Shown here: one piece after another, positions 35,663-45,300 of the stretch | Position numbering within the stretch: the stretch's first letter is position 1 | How the letters are laid out: the number at the start of each line of letters is the position of its first letter | Origin: Paenibacillus sp. FSL R5-0345 | GTDB lineage: Bacteria > Bacillota > Bacilli > Paenibacillales > Paenibacillaceae | Reading direction: 5' to 3' | NCBI RefSeq assembly: GCF_000758585.1 | Contig: NZ_CP009281.1 | Coordinates: 4,650,001 to 4,714,000, forward strand | Length of the DNA stretch: 64,000 bases | Translations under genes and position numbers: made by a program | The notes under the pieces: model-generated | Databases searched by the model: none | What the model saw: only the letters and a program-made list of their open reading frames with translations | Told to the model about the DNA's origin: nothing

Positions 35663-36328
35663 ATGCTTGATTTTATTCTCTTCATGGTTTTTTCAGGACT
35701 AGAAACCTATGCTATTTTCTTTTTAGCTTTTAAAATCTTCAAAATTGATCTCTTTCATAAGGAAATGGTGTTCGGAAGTTTTGTAATGGGGTTTTTCTCC
35801 TATTCACTTCGGACGAACTATGACCTATTTCAATTAGATATTTTCTCACAATATGCACTAATGTTTTTCTTTATGTGGCTGTTGTTCCGAATTCATCCCT
35901 TTTATGCCTCCATACTGACCGGGATGGCTTATCAAGCATATTCCGTGATTCAAACCTCTCTATATTATTTTTTAAACTTTGTAATCAAGTTACCTTTAGA
36001 CTCTTCCAACTCTGTTTCTATCAATATATTTATACTTCAAGTTTTATCAGCTTTGGCTGCCATAGGTATTGGTGTGTATATGCGCCGAAAACGTAAAGGA
36101 TTTGATTTTGTACCCGATAAACCTGATATAAAAATAAAACCAAGTACGAGCGAAAAAATACTATTTACTCTGAATCTTCCTGCACTATTTCTAATCGCTT
36201 CCGTTTCGTTATTTTTTCAGTCAAGCTATTTTCTTCTAATCCCTATTGGTTATGGGGCTATATTATGGGGATATTTGTACTTATCCTATAAAAAGGACAG
36301 AAATGACTATGAATCATTTAGCATTTAG
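35663..36328 (+). CDS. Polytopic membrane protein of the agr-like locus (kinase-less)
   Basis: About 221 residues with six or seven hydrophobic segments up to about 215 and a short charged tail (KKDRNDYESFSI). The start MLDFILFMVF is chosen because GGGAG lies seven bases upstream; an earlier ATG at 35612 has no ribosome binding site. It overlaps agrB by 26 bases. Size and topology resemble the sensor part of AgrC-type receptors, but there is no DHp or ATPase domain. It may be the peptide receptor or the membrane inhibitor of the LytTR regulator in the same operon. I do not recognise a named family. Confidence 0.75.
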   Translation: MLDFILFMVFSGLETYAIFFLAFKIFKIDLFHKEMVFGSFVMGFFSYSLRTNYDLFQLDIFSQYALMFFFMWLLFRIHPFYASILTGMAYQAYSVIQTSLYYFLNFVIKLPLDSSNSVSINIFILQVLSALAAIGIGVYMRRKRKGFDFVPDKPDIKIKPSTSEKILFTLNLPALFLIASVSLFFQSSYFLLIPIGYGAILWGYLYLSYKKDRNDYESFSI

Positions 36329-36836
36329 AATCGTTTCGGCCATAAAAAAAACAAACCCTGAGCAAACTCATTCCATAGAAGTAATGCAGTATGCACTGAG
36401 TATTATTTTGAATACCTTATTCATTATTACAGTTTCCCTTCTAATAGGGGGCTTTACAGGGCAATTAATGGGAACATTGATCGCGCTACTAAGTTTTGGA
36501 TTGCTAAGGATTTGTTCTGGCGGAGCCCATTTGAAAACTGCAACAGCCTGTAATATAACGTCCATTTTCATATGTTCGTTAATCCCCCATCTTACATTCC
36601 TTACACATAGTTATTTGCTCTGGATTAATCTATTTAGTATGATTTCAATGATCTTATTTGCTCCGAATCCAGATCGAAATGCACAACTCTCTAAAGACTG
36701 GTACCTAGGATTGAAACTGTTATCCATCCTGTTAGTGCTCGCAAATTTTTGGATTAACTCGTCTGTCATCGGACTGGCTTTTTTCATCCAGTCCTTAACA
36801 GTAATCATTCCTTTACAGGGGAGGTCCAGTAGATGA
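36303..36836 (+). CDS. AgrB-like peptide-processing membrane protease
   Basis: A 177-residue accessory gene regulator B family protein. The catalytic pair His76 and Cys83 stands in SGGAHLKTATAC, at the spacing of AgrB His77/Cys84 of Staphylococcus. Four or more hydrophobic helices cover 30-170. AgrB cleaves the AgrD C-terminal tail and forms the thiolactone or lactone ring. The ATG at 36303 follows AAGGA by five bases. The stop overlaps the agrD-like start (ATGA), so enzyme and substrate are coupled. Confidence 0.9.
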   Translation: MTMNHLAFRIVSAIKKTNPEQTHSIEVMQYALSIILNTLFIITVSLLIGGFTGQLMGTLIALLSFGLLRICSGGAHLKTATACNITSIFICSLIPHLTFLTHSYLLWINLFSMISMILFAPNPDRNAQLSKDWYLGLKLLSILLVLANFWINSSVIGLAFFIQSLTVIIPLQGRSSR

Positions 36837-36952
36837 AGAAAACGCTCGCTCGTGTTGCTTCTAGTGCGCTTGGCATGTCCGCTCTTGTCTTTGCAACAAT
36901 AATCAAGCCTTACATTCACAGTCCAGAAATTCCAAAAGAATTGCGTAAGTAA
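36833..36952 (+). CDS. AgrD-like autoinducer precursor peptide
   Basis: A 39-residue peptide with a basic amphipathic N-terminus (MKKTLARVASSALG), a hydrophobic stretch at 12-24 and the acidic/proline AgrD tail PEIPKELRK, comparable to EVPKEL of staphylococcal AgrD. GGGGAGG precedes the ATG by eight bases. The ring region just before the tail reads TIIKPYIHS. It has no cysteine, and the only hydroxyl residues are Thr22 and Tyr27, with Ser30 at the tail border, so the usual thiolactone cannot form. The product could be a lactone through Thr or Ser, or a linear peptide. Confidence 0.85.
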   Translation: MKKTLARVASSALGMSALVFATIIKPYIHSPEIPKELRK

Positions 36953-36973
36953 TTAAACAAGGATGGGGAAAAG

Positions 36974-37306
36974 ATGCGTGTCTTACAGAAAGACGGTTCC
37001 TCCTGTGATATTCTGGAGGAAGAAATATTGTATTTCTCGAATTATAAGAATACAATATTCGTCCATACGAAAGAAGGCGAATTTGTTCTCCCCACCACTC
37101 TTTCCGATCTTTTCACAGCGTATGAGGGTAAGGGATTTAAACGCCTTGACCGCAGCAATGTAGTCAATATTAACAACATCGAAGGCTATGATTCCGAACG
37201 AAAAATCGTTTATTTTAATCATGGCGAGCAGTTTGCAACTGTTTCGGAGTCCAATGAACCTCGCCTAAAAAAGTACTTATCTACTCTAAAGAAAGACTCC
37301 GATTAA
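36974..37306 (+). CDS. Stand-alone LytTR-type DNA-binding regulator
   Basis: A 110-residue protein consisting almost only of a LytTR domain (about 8-104): EEEILYFSNYKNTIFVHTKEG, then FKRLDRSNVVNINNIEGYD, the typical R-S-x-V-N-x-x-x-I core. There is no receiver domain, unlike AgrA. GGGGAAA precedes the ATG. As last gene of the agr-like operon it is the obvious output regulator. Stand-alone LytTR proteins paired with membrane inhibitors (LytTR regulatory systems such as HdrRM or BrsRM) are the closest known architecture. Confidence 0.88.
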   Translation: MRVLQKDGSSCDILEEEILYFSNYKNTIFVHTKEGEFVLPTTLSDLFTAYEGKGFKRLDRSNVVNINNIEGYDSERKIVYFNHGEQFATVSESNEPRLKKYLSTLKKDSD

Positions 37307-37346
37307 AAAGATCCCGGCATGTCTCTACATGTCGGGATCTTTTTTT
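37306..37346 (+). terminator. Rho-independent terminator of the agr-like operon
   Basis: Arms AAAGATCCCGGCATGT and ACATGTCGGGATCTTT (one mismatch) around a CTCT loop, then seven T. It starts right at the LytTR stop codon. Confidence 0.92.
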
Positions 37347-37407
37347 ATTTATTTAAATTTAAAGTAATCCATCCTATAATCGCACAAAAAAAGACATTAT
37401 GCCATAA

Positions 37408-37416
37408 TTATCCTCA
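37408..37416 (+). promoter_or_regulatory. DnaA-box-like nonamer upstream of the sda-like gene
   Basis: TTATCCTCA differs from the DnaA box TTATCCACA at one base and lies 108 bases upstream of the sda-like ATG. B. subtilis sda is DnaA-controlled. A single near-match is weak evidence. Confidence 0.3.
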
Positions 37417-37523
37417 GATGTAAAGATAAATTCGTAAGATGAATGACAGGGGACGGATTGTATTCCAAATGATACCATATAGATAAATGCGAAATAAAAA
37501 CAAACATATGATGGAGGAACCAA

Positions 37524-37697
37524 ATGAATTACTATTTTCATCCCTCACCTCGCCCCTCATCTCTTGAATCGATATCTGATGAAGAATTACTTAACATCTA
37601 TGCGTTAGCGGTTGAGGCACAAGCTTTACCAGATTTCATTGAGATTGTTAAAGAGATCTTAGACAGTAGAGATCTCATACATTCTAAAGAAATATAA
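37524..37697 (+). CDS. sda: Sda-like sporulation histidine kinase inhibitor
   Basis: A 57-residue protein. After an N-terminal extension (MNYYFHPSPRPSSL) it reads SISDEELLNIYALAVEAQ and then DFIEIVKEIL, matching the Sda helical hairpin pattern SDELLIxxYxxAxxxxLxxDFIxLIxxEI. GGAGG lies six bases before the ATG. Sda binds the DHp domain of sporulation kinases such as KinA and delays Spo0A phosphorylation when replication is disturbed. Paenibacillus genomes often carry several Sda paralogues, so this may not be the main checkpoint copy. Family assignment is by motif. Confidence 0.75.
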   Translation: MNYYFHPSPRPSSLESISDEELLNIYALAVEAQALPDFIEIVKEILDSRDLIHSKEI

Positions 37698-37803
37698 CAT
37701 CCCCGACACGAATTCATTCACTTATTATGACGCAATTATATAATTTCCCATGACTTCTACTCCGAGTGCTCTCTGGTTTGTCTTCATGTTAACTTCATCA
37801 ACA

Positions 37804-37843
37804 TAAAGAAGGTAGAGCCTCTAATGGCCCTACCTTCTTTGTT
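37804..37843. terminator. Hairpin terminator between the sda-like gene and the 102-residue gene
   Basis: Arms AAAGAAGGTAG and CTACCTTCTTT with inner GCC/GGC, with T-rich and A-rich flanks. It separates convergent genes. Confidence 0.85.
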
Positions 37844-37879
37844 TGAAACAAGGATTACTCCATCTAAATAGAATAGTCC

Positions 37880-38188
37880 CTACTCCGTAATTTCAGTTTT
37901 AAATACATTTTCCAATTTCCCGCCAAGTCTCTTCTTCAATGGAACTTTAATATCTCTACCCAGCTCTTTGAAAAAAGTTTCTACATCACATTTTACATTT
38001 TTAGCAGTCGCGATCACAGCGCCATCACCAACAATATTTTGATTCTCGTCAAGAGGAACATCAACTTCGATATCATACTTTTTGGATAATGTCTTGATGT
38101 ATCGTGCGAAGATCTCCAGCAATTCCTCGTTATTAAAATTCTCTATAGCGACTTTTCCCTTGCTGGTAAACTTCATGTTAATTTTCAT
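37880..38188 (-). CDS. Hypothetical protein of 102 residues
   Basis: Starts at ATG 38188 (MKINMKFTSKGKV), with AAGGGGAT seven bases upstream; an upstream in-frame start lacks a ribosome binding site. Soluble, charged, with a helix near 17-35 (NNEELLEIFARYIKTLSKKY) and a basic C-terminal part (KVPLKKRLGGKLENVFKTE). No family recognised. It lies 119 bases downstream of the XRE regulator on the same strand and may be its partner. Confidence 0.65.
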   Translation of the reverse strand: MKINMKFTSKGKVAIENFNNEELLEIFARYIKTLSKKYDIEVDVPLDENQNIVGDGAVIATAKNVKCDVETFFKELGRDIKVPLKKRLGGKLENVFKTEITE

Positions 38189-38307
38189 TATTAATATCCC
38201 CTTTTCTGTCAAACCATTTTTAGTTGTTAGTTTATGGATCAAGATGAATAGATGGCTGCAAGAAAGGGCAACATTATTCATTTTTGAGATCATTTATGAA
38301 ACATACA

Positions 38308-38967
38308 TTATTTATAAGCACCCTTTATTTGTTGTACTTTAAATTGTGTAAATTCTTTGAGCGCTTGTATGACCTGATCCTGTTCTTCTTCCTTCAGCTC
38401 ATAAACGCACTCCCGTAACCACTCGCCAAATAGAAAGGCTTGACGCCCTTTCCGAGGGCTCTTTCTTAAGGAGTCGAGGCAACCCTCAAACTTATCGTTC
38501 AGGACGTCAGTAAGATTGTATTTCTCAATCTTCTCTATTACCATTCCTGCCCCATATTCGGTTTCATAAACTATGACTTCATTAGAATCAAAGGAAACAT
38601 AAGAAGTTTCTTTACCTTCCTTTGCCCTGAATTCCTTAAGCTTGTTAAAGGCCGTCTCATAAATGTAGTCTTGAGACTGTTTAAGCTGCGGCAGTTCATA
38701 ACCATGCTTCAAGGTCTTGATATATTCAATATCAGGCATATAGTCTGCCAAATGATACATCCGATTCTTCAGATCTGTTCCAAGCGCTTCAATGATCTTG
38801 TCCAGATTGTCTTTAAGCGGAATGCTCTCTCCACGTTCGATCTTGCTAAGCTGTGAGTAGCTAATACCGCTCTTTTCTTCCAGTCCTCTTAAGGTTAACC
38901 CTCTCGTTTTTCTGATGTGCCGAATGAAATTACCCAGCTCATCGGGATAGTTCTCAAAATCATTCAT
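38308..38967 (-). CDS. XRE-family helix-turn-helix regulator with C-terminal effector region
   Basis: A 219-residue protein. The Cro/CI-type helix-turn-helix is at about 10-66 (IRHIRKTRGLTLRGLEEKSG, SYSQLSKIERGES). The C-terminal 140 residues are helical and acidic and show no domain I recognise. The ATG at 38967 has GGGAGG seven bases upstream; an in-frame start 33 codons earlier lacks one. It may regulate itself and the following 102-residue gene. A phage-repressor or stress-regulator origin is possible; no phage genes are near. Confidence 0.85.
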   Translation of the reverse strand: MNDFENYPDELGNFIRHIRKTRGLTLRGLEEKSGISYSQLSKIERGESIPLKDNLDKIIEALGTDLKNRMYHLADYMPDIEYIKTLKHGYELPQLKQSQDYIYETAFNKLKEFRAKEGKETSYVSFDSNEVIVYETEYGAGMVIEKIEKYNLTDVLNDKFEGCLDSLRKSPRKGRQAFLFGEWLRECVYELKEEEQDQVIQALKEFTQFKVQQIKGAYK

Positions 38968-39315
38968 GGGAGTCACCTCCCTACTATCATAACACAACAT
39001 AACAATTTGTGTTGGCTTATAACAATTAATCCTAGCATTTACTTGCTTATGAAGGGTAATTCCCACTATTCAAGAACCAATATAACCCTCTTGTCACAAA
39101 AACAGGATAAGAATAGGCGTTCGTCTTCCAGGTTTTGGATTGTGTTCTCGGGTTGGAAAATCAAACGTATCTGACTGTTGAGACCTAATAATCTGATTTC
39201 TGCTTTTTCGCTCACTTGTCGGACTCAGATGCAGCTATTCATTAAAATATACGGCGAGCCGGTTCAAAAATATGACAATAAGAACTGTGGAGTCCGAAAA
39301 CTAAAAAAAAATGGA

Positions 39316-39353
39316 CCAAAAAACAGCCAGTCCCCAATTTTCTGAGACTGGCC
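39316..39353 (-). terminator. Terminator of the large SLH protein gene
   Basis: Arms GCCAGTC and GACTGGC followed on the minus strand by TGTTTTTTGG, 8 bases past the stop. The rest of the gap 38968-39315 holds nothing I recognise. Confidence 0.7.
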
Positions 39354-39360
39354 AAAATCA

Positions 39361-42300
39361 TTACTCCATAACATTCAACAAGTTGATGATCATCTGTGCA
39401 CTTTCGGCACGAGTGCCATTTTGTTTCGGAGCAAATTGCCCTTCCCCACGTCCTTGCATCAATCCAAGTCTGAGCACCTCCCTGATAGCCTCTTGAGCCC
39501 ATTTCGGAGTAGCAGCAATATCTTTAAATGCCATACCGTAAATACTATCGACAGCTACTGTTTTCTTGGCGTAAGCATATGCACGAGCCAGCATCGCAGC
39601 CATCTCTTGACGAGAAATCTTAGCATCTGGTTCAAACTGTAAAGAATTCTGGCCAGTAACAATTCCAGCTTGTCTCGCTAAGCCTACGGCTTCGGCATAC
39701 CATTTGTCCGAAGCTACATCGGCGAATACGGCTTCCGTTTGACCTTTCAGCCCAAGTACGCGAACTAGCATCGCAGTAAATTCAGCACGTGTAACCGATC
39801 TGTTGGGATCGAAATGATCCGCTGTTACGCCCTGTACAAGCTGCTTAGCTGCGAGCTGTTTCACAGTAAGGAATGCCCAATGATCGGATTTCAGATCACT
39901 AAAATCCTTGTCGTATTCTAATAATGCATATTTACTAAAATGACTGATAGGAGCAACAATATAACCTTCCAACCAATTACTATTCATATACTCCAGATTA
40001 CCAGCATCATCAATGTGATAAATTCCTAATAAACGTCGATCTACATTCGCGTCAACCTTAAATGAAATCGTGATCGGCTCTGCAAACTGACTTAACCTGA
40101 AGCTCTTTCCTTGTTCAGTTATCATGCTAAGCGACCATTCCCGCATATCACTTATCACTCTCAATTGTGCACCCGCAAGTGTTTCCGCACGATTAATCAG
40201 TTCCGCTGCTGCATCGCTAGCTACTGAATTCAATTGAAGTGAAATCTTACTTTCGGCAGTGATTCCAGCAGGGTTCAGCTTACTTAGATCCGCCAATACC
40301 CTCACAGGGATAATAACCGTCAATTCCTTCGTAACCACTCTGAGGGATGCACTACCAAGTAGTTCAACTGCATTCCCTGGCAAAAGTATTCCCGTTACCA
40401 CTTCGTCAATGGAAACCACAACTTCACCTTGTGCATTCTTGTTCGCTGACAACTGAGATTCTGTTATCGTTACAACTCCCACTTGTGCAGATGCCGACGG
40501 TGTTGGTGAGGATGTAGGCGTTGGTGTCACCATAGGTCCCGGCACCCAGCCACCTGGCGTTGGTGTTGGTTCTGGTTCTGGTGTCGGTGTTGGTGTCGGT
40601 GTTGGTGTTGGTTCTGGTGTCGGTGTCGTCCCTGGTGAACCTTCTGTCACTGTCAATTCATATTCAGTACTTAACCCGTTATAAACAGCACTGACTTTTG
40701 TTGTACCGACAGTTAGAGCATGAAGTTCTCCTGTCTCACTAATCATGGCAACGTCATGATCGGAAGTATCATATTTTACGCCTTCGATCAATTTTAGCGT
40801 GCTGCCATCACTGTACACAGCCTGAACGACAACAGAGCCTTTACTACCCAGCTCCAACGAATCCGGCCCTTTAATCGCGATTCCTGTTAGCTCAGAAGCC
40901 ACATCAGTTGTTACGACAAGGTTGTACTCCGAGGAGAACTCTCTATAGGTAACTGCAATTACTGTTGTACCTTCCTTATAAGTCTGAATCAAGCCCTGAT
41001 CGTTGATTGTAGCAACATTCTTATTTGAGCTGGAATAATGAAGTCCATCTAATATCGGAATACGTTTACCTGACGCATAAACGGCTTCGGTTACCGTCTG
41101 ATCAGCTTCTTCCAGTTTAAGCTCTCTTTTGCCCTGAAGCTTAATAGATTGCAGAACATCTACGTTTATCGTACTCTCCGCATAAATATTCGGGTGACCT
41201 TCCACTGCAACTCTTACCTTAGCCATACCTGGCTTCAATGCTGTGACGAGGCCGCTCTCATTTACAGTGACCACTGATTCAGTGGTGTCAGAAACGATGG
41301 ACCAAATCTTTTTTAGATGATTAGCCTGTGCTGGTTGAACCTTAGCTTGCAGTTGAATGCTAGCACCAGGTTCAAGCTCTACAGTGGTTTGATCCAGCGC
41401 AATAGATTCTAGAACAAATTTCCCGATTATTAGACGGTCAATTTCCATACCATCAACCGTTCTTGCAGTAACCGTAATCTCATTCTCGGCAATCTCAACA
41501 GCGGTATAAATTTGTTCATCTTCATCATATATTTTTTCCTGCCAAAAACGTGGCGTCAACGCATAGAACTTAGGACCCGAGGAACCTCCGATCACATATC
41601 GAGTACCTTCGCCTTCCGCTACCTGCTTACCATCCTTCATCGGAAAAGTTCGTAAGTAAATATGATCATGGCCATTCATAACAAGATCCACATTATGCTT
41701 ATCAAACACTGGTACCCACTTTGCCTGCACCTGCTCATTGGAGTAGATGCTGCCGTAGGGACCTTGATGGAAGAAGATCACCTTCCACTTTTTATCTGTA
41801 GCTGAAAGATCCTGATCCAGCCACTCTGCCTGTTCTGCAAACGGACTACCTGAATGTTCTGTATTCATGACCACAAAGTGAGTATCCTTCACATCAAAGG
41901 AATAGTTCGTACCTTTCACACTCGCTGTTCCATTTTGCGGATTATTGAATTGTGCTAGGTAATCCCCGTCTCCATTCGTTCCCATCACTTCATGGTTCCC
42001 GATAATCGGGACAAGTGTGGTATTCAGGAGCTGTTGCTGCGCAGCATCGAACCACCAATTCCACTGCTCTTGTTCAAATCCTTTATCCACCATGTCACCT
42101 GCATGAACTAGCATCTCTGCATCTGGCATGTAGGCAAAAGCAGCCTGAATCGTATTTCCCCAAAGACCAAAACCTGCTTTCGAGTCAGCTTGGGAATCAC
42201 CGATGAACAGGAATTTTGTAGAAGTGCTCTCCCCCCCGCTTGTAACGAAGGTTCCTTGCGCACTTACATCTAACTTGCCATCCCCCACACGATATACATA

Positions 42301-45300
42301 TTCCGTTCCAGGAGTAAGCCCTACTGCCTCCGCTTTATGAACTCGCATTGTTCCGTCATTGTTAGTGTTGTAGATCGAACTGCTGCCGGTTATTTTTATT
42401 ACATTCGCGGCTTGAAAGCTCGTAAACTCTGCTTTTTTCACAAGTTCAACTATAGTGTCCCTGGTTAACGGTTCGGTTTGCCAAGTGAACTGACGGGAGG
42501 TTGCTGCATCGAGTCCCATCGTAACATTCACATTCCGCGGAGCAGTTGTTCCGTCGTATGGAGCAACTCTGAATGTCATTACAGGACTATAGATATTCCC
42601 CTTCACTGTCTGTAATTTAAACGTTCCTTCTGCAGAAGTAACGGAAGCCGTCGAAAGTATTCCGTTTGCTCCTGAGACTGCTCCTTGTACCTCCACACCA
42701 TCAATCAGTAGCGAAGCTCCCTCAACGCCATTTCCACTCAAATCCTTTACCGAAAAAGAAGCGTCAAAGCCTTTGGCTATATCGTAATGATTCCAAGTGA
42801 GCATTAACTGTGTCTTCACCACAGATTCAACAGCTGCCCCAACAAAAGAAATAGGGATTCCCGTACCCTCCGTAGAGGTTACAGAACCGGATGTATTCTC
42901 AATTACAAACAGTTTACTGATGTCTCCAGCCAACTGTTCTTGTGTATAGGGACCCAAATAATCATTTCGAACTGTGTATTGAACCTGGCCAATGAGATCT
43001 TTATCACCAAGATTAGAGCTATTTATGTCGCTTAAGGTAAGGCGTACAGTTCCCAGTACCGGATCAATAATTGATGCCATTTGAGCTTCCGTTACCTTAC
43101 TCCCCCGAATCACCTGCAAATCTTTAACTGCAGCAGGATTAAAAGCAAACGTAAGATTTCCTTCCTTCAGCTTGTTAGCCTTCTCCGCGGTTACATCCAA
43201 AGTGTATGTGCTGCCGGCGTATACTACTTCTGGCGTTTTGTATACATAGAATGGTGATCCTAGATTCACAGTAAAATACCATTCTTTTATCGTCTGATTA
43301 CCGCTCATATCTCGAATAGCTACTTTTACTTTATGTCTACCTTCAGTTAGCGGAATCTTAGGTTTATAAGTAATTTGTCCCTTTGGTGGATAAAATCCAT
43401 GCTCTACTAATTGATCATCTACAAAAACCCGAGTCTTTGCAGGATCAATTAAGGTCGTTCCTGGATGGGCTACAGGATCATAACCATCATCCTCACCATT
43501 GATAGAAAGGGTTGGCGTAGCTGTTTTTACAATTTCGTTCACACCAGGATAAGCATCTTTAAGGACTGGAGGTGTTCTATCTTCCTCTAGCGGACCATAA
43601 ATGGCGCGAATATCATCTACGTAAATAGCACCTTCGCTCTTATTAAGATTACTGGTCTCCATATAGCGAACAGGCATATCCATCGTTAAAGGTGTGGCTT
43701 TTCCCTTGGGAACGGAGACTTCAACGTATTTCCATCCGGTCCAGTTCACACCGTTCACCTGATCCGTAAAATCCACAGGCACGGCTGCATTATTGCCATC
43801 ACGAATCTGTCCTCGCAGCCAGTGCTTTTTGCCATCTCCATAAATCCACATACTGATTTTCTCAGGATAACCCGGAATTTGAATTCGATTTTCGGTTGAA
43901 CTCGCAGCTACATATGCTCCAGATGTACCTGTCTTCCCCACAAAATCATATTCCAGCTTCAAGGCTTTATCCCCACTGCGGACAAAATCCTGATCTGTTA
44001 CTTCAAGAAGCTTCACACTGTTGGCAGCTGCGCTGGAAGCTACATATTTATTGATTCCACTCTCAAAATCCTCCAGCATTACTGGCGGTAATCCAACATT
44101 AACTTCAAATGATGTCTCTACATTGCCGTATTTAGCGATAATCTTACCATTCTTTCCGTTCTCGCTCGTCGCTTGAAACAGACCATTCTTGTCCACTGTC
44201 CCTATCTCGCCTTCAACTCGCCACTCGAAGCTATGATTATCTGCTTGAATAACCTGTCCATTCCGAAGAGCTTTTATGGTCAATGGTGCAGTAGCACCTG
44301 AAGAATACGTTTTGATTACATCAGGAAATTTAAGCTCTGTGAGCTTATCCACCACTTCGATTTCGCCGCTGCCATTGACCGCACCAGCTTCTACAGTCAC
44401 CTTTCCGGTTCCGGCGGAGGTTCCTGCTGTTAAGACTCCATTTCCGTCAATGGTTCCAAGACCGTCATCCACCTGCCAATTCACCGTTCCTGAATACGGA
44501 GCTGGATGTCCATTCTCATCCACGCCTGCGGTTTTGAATGCAAAGGTTGAGCCTTGCAAAATACGTTCCGTATTCGGCTGCACAACCAGCTTAGAAGCTG
44601 CAGATTGCTCAGGAGCTGTGTTGACGATAAGCAAACCGTTGCCGGTTTTTCGTTCGTAGCCATCCGAGCCCTGGTTCATCATTTTAACGCCGGTAGTACC
44701 TGGCATTCTAGCAACAAAGGTAGACGAACCGCCACCATCTAGATTCATGGCGTTAATAACGCCCATATCTTTCATTATTTTTCCCAGTTCATCGGTATCT
44801 ACGCCTTCACTAAAGCCCGGTGATCTTCCATCTACTTCGAAAAGAACGATGCTTCCATCCGCTTTTGTACCAATGGCAGTACGTGGATGAATACCTAAAG
44901 GCCCTACACCTTGTTGAACTACTCCGTCCTTCACCAGCGGTCCTTCACCGCCAATAGCTACCTTGACTTCATTCCATTCTCCACTTAGCGCAAAGCTTGC
45001 AGTAACACTATCACCAACCGATAACCCCTGCAAAAGGGCACGAGACGTCCCATTAGCAGACAAAACCACCTTTCCTTGGGAAAGCGGCGTATTGCCTTGA
45101 TTGTTACGGATTTCAGACACCTTCAGCTTCAAGGTCTGACCGCTTTTCACTTCTCCTTCGACAATATCTAGAACAACCTCGTCACCCTCATTGGTCGACT
45201 TTGTAGTTGTATTATAATTTTCCGTATAGAGAACCAGCTCATTTGTATTTCGATAACGGTTGATACTGGTTAAATTAGTCGTTTTTCCGTTTATCGTAAT

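Noticed and set aside
39242..39502. 86-codon frame over the end of the SLH protein gene
   Set aside because: It is a shadow of the third SLH repeat in another frame.
40495..40640. Regular short repeats as a CRISPR or minisatellite element
   Set aside because: They are in frame and encode a Thr-Pro/Glu-Pro linker; there are no spacers.
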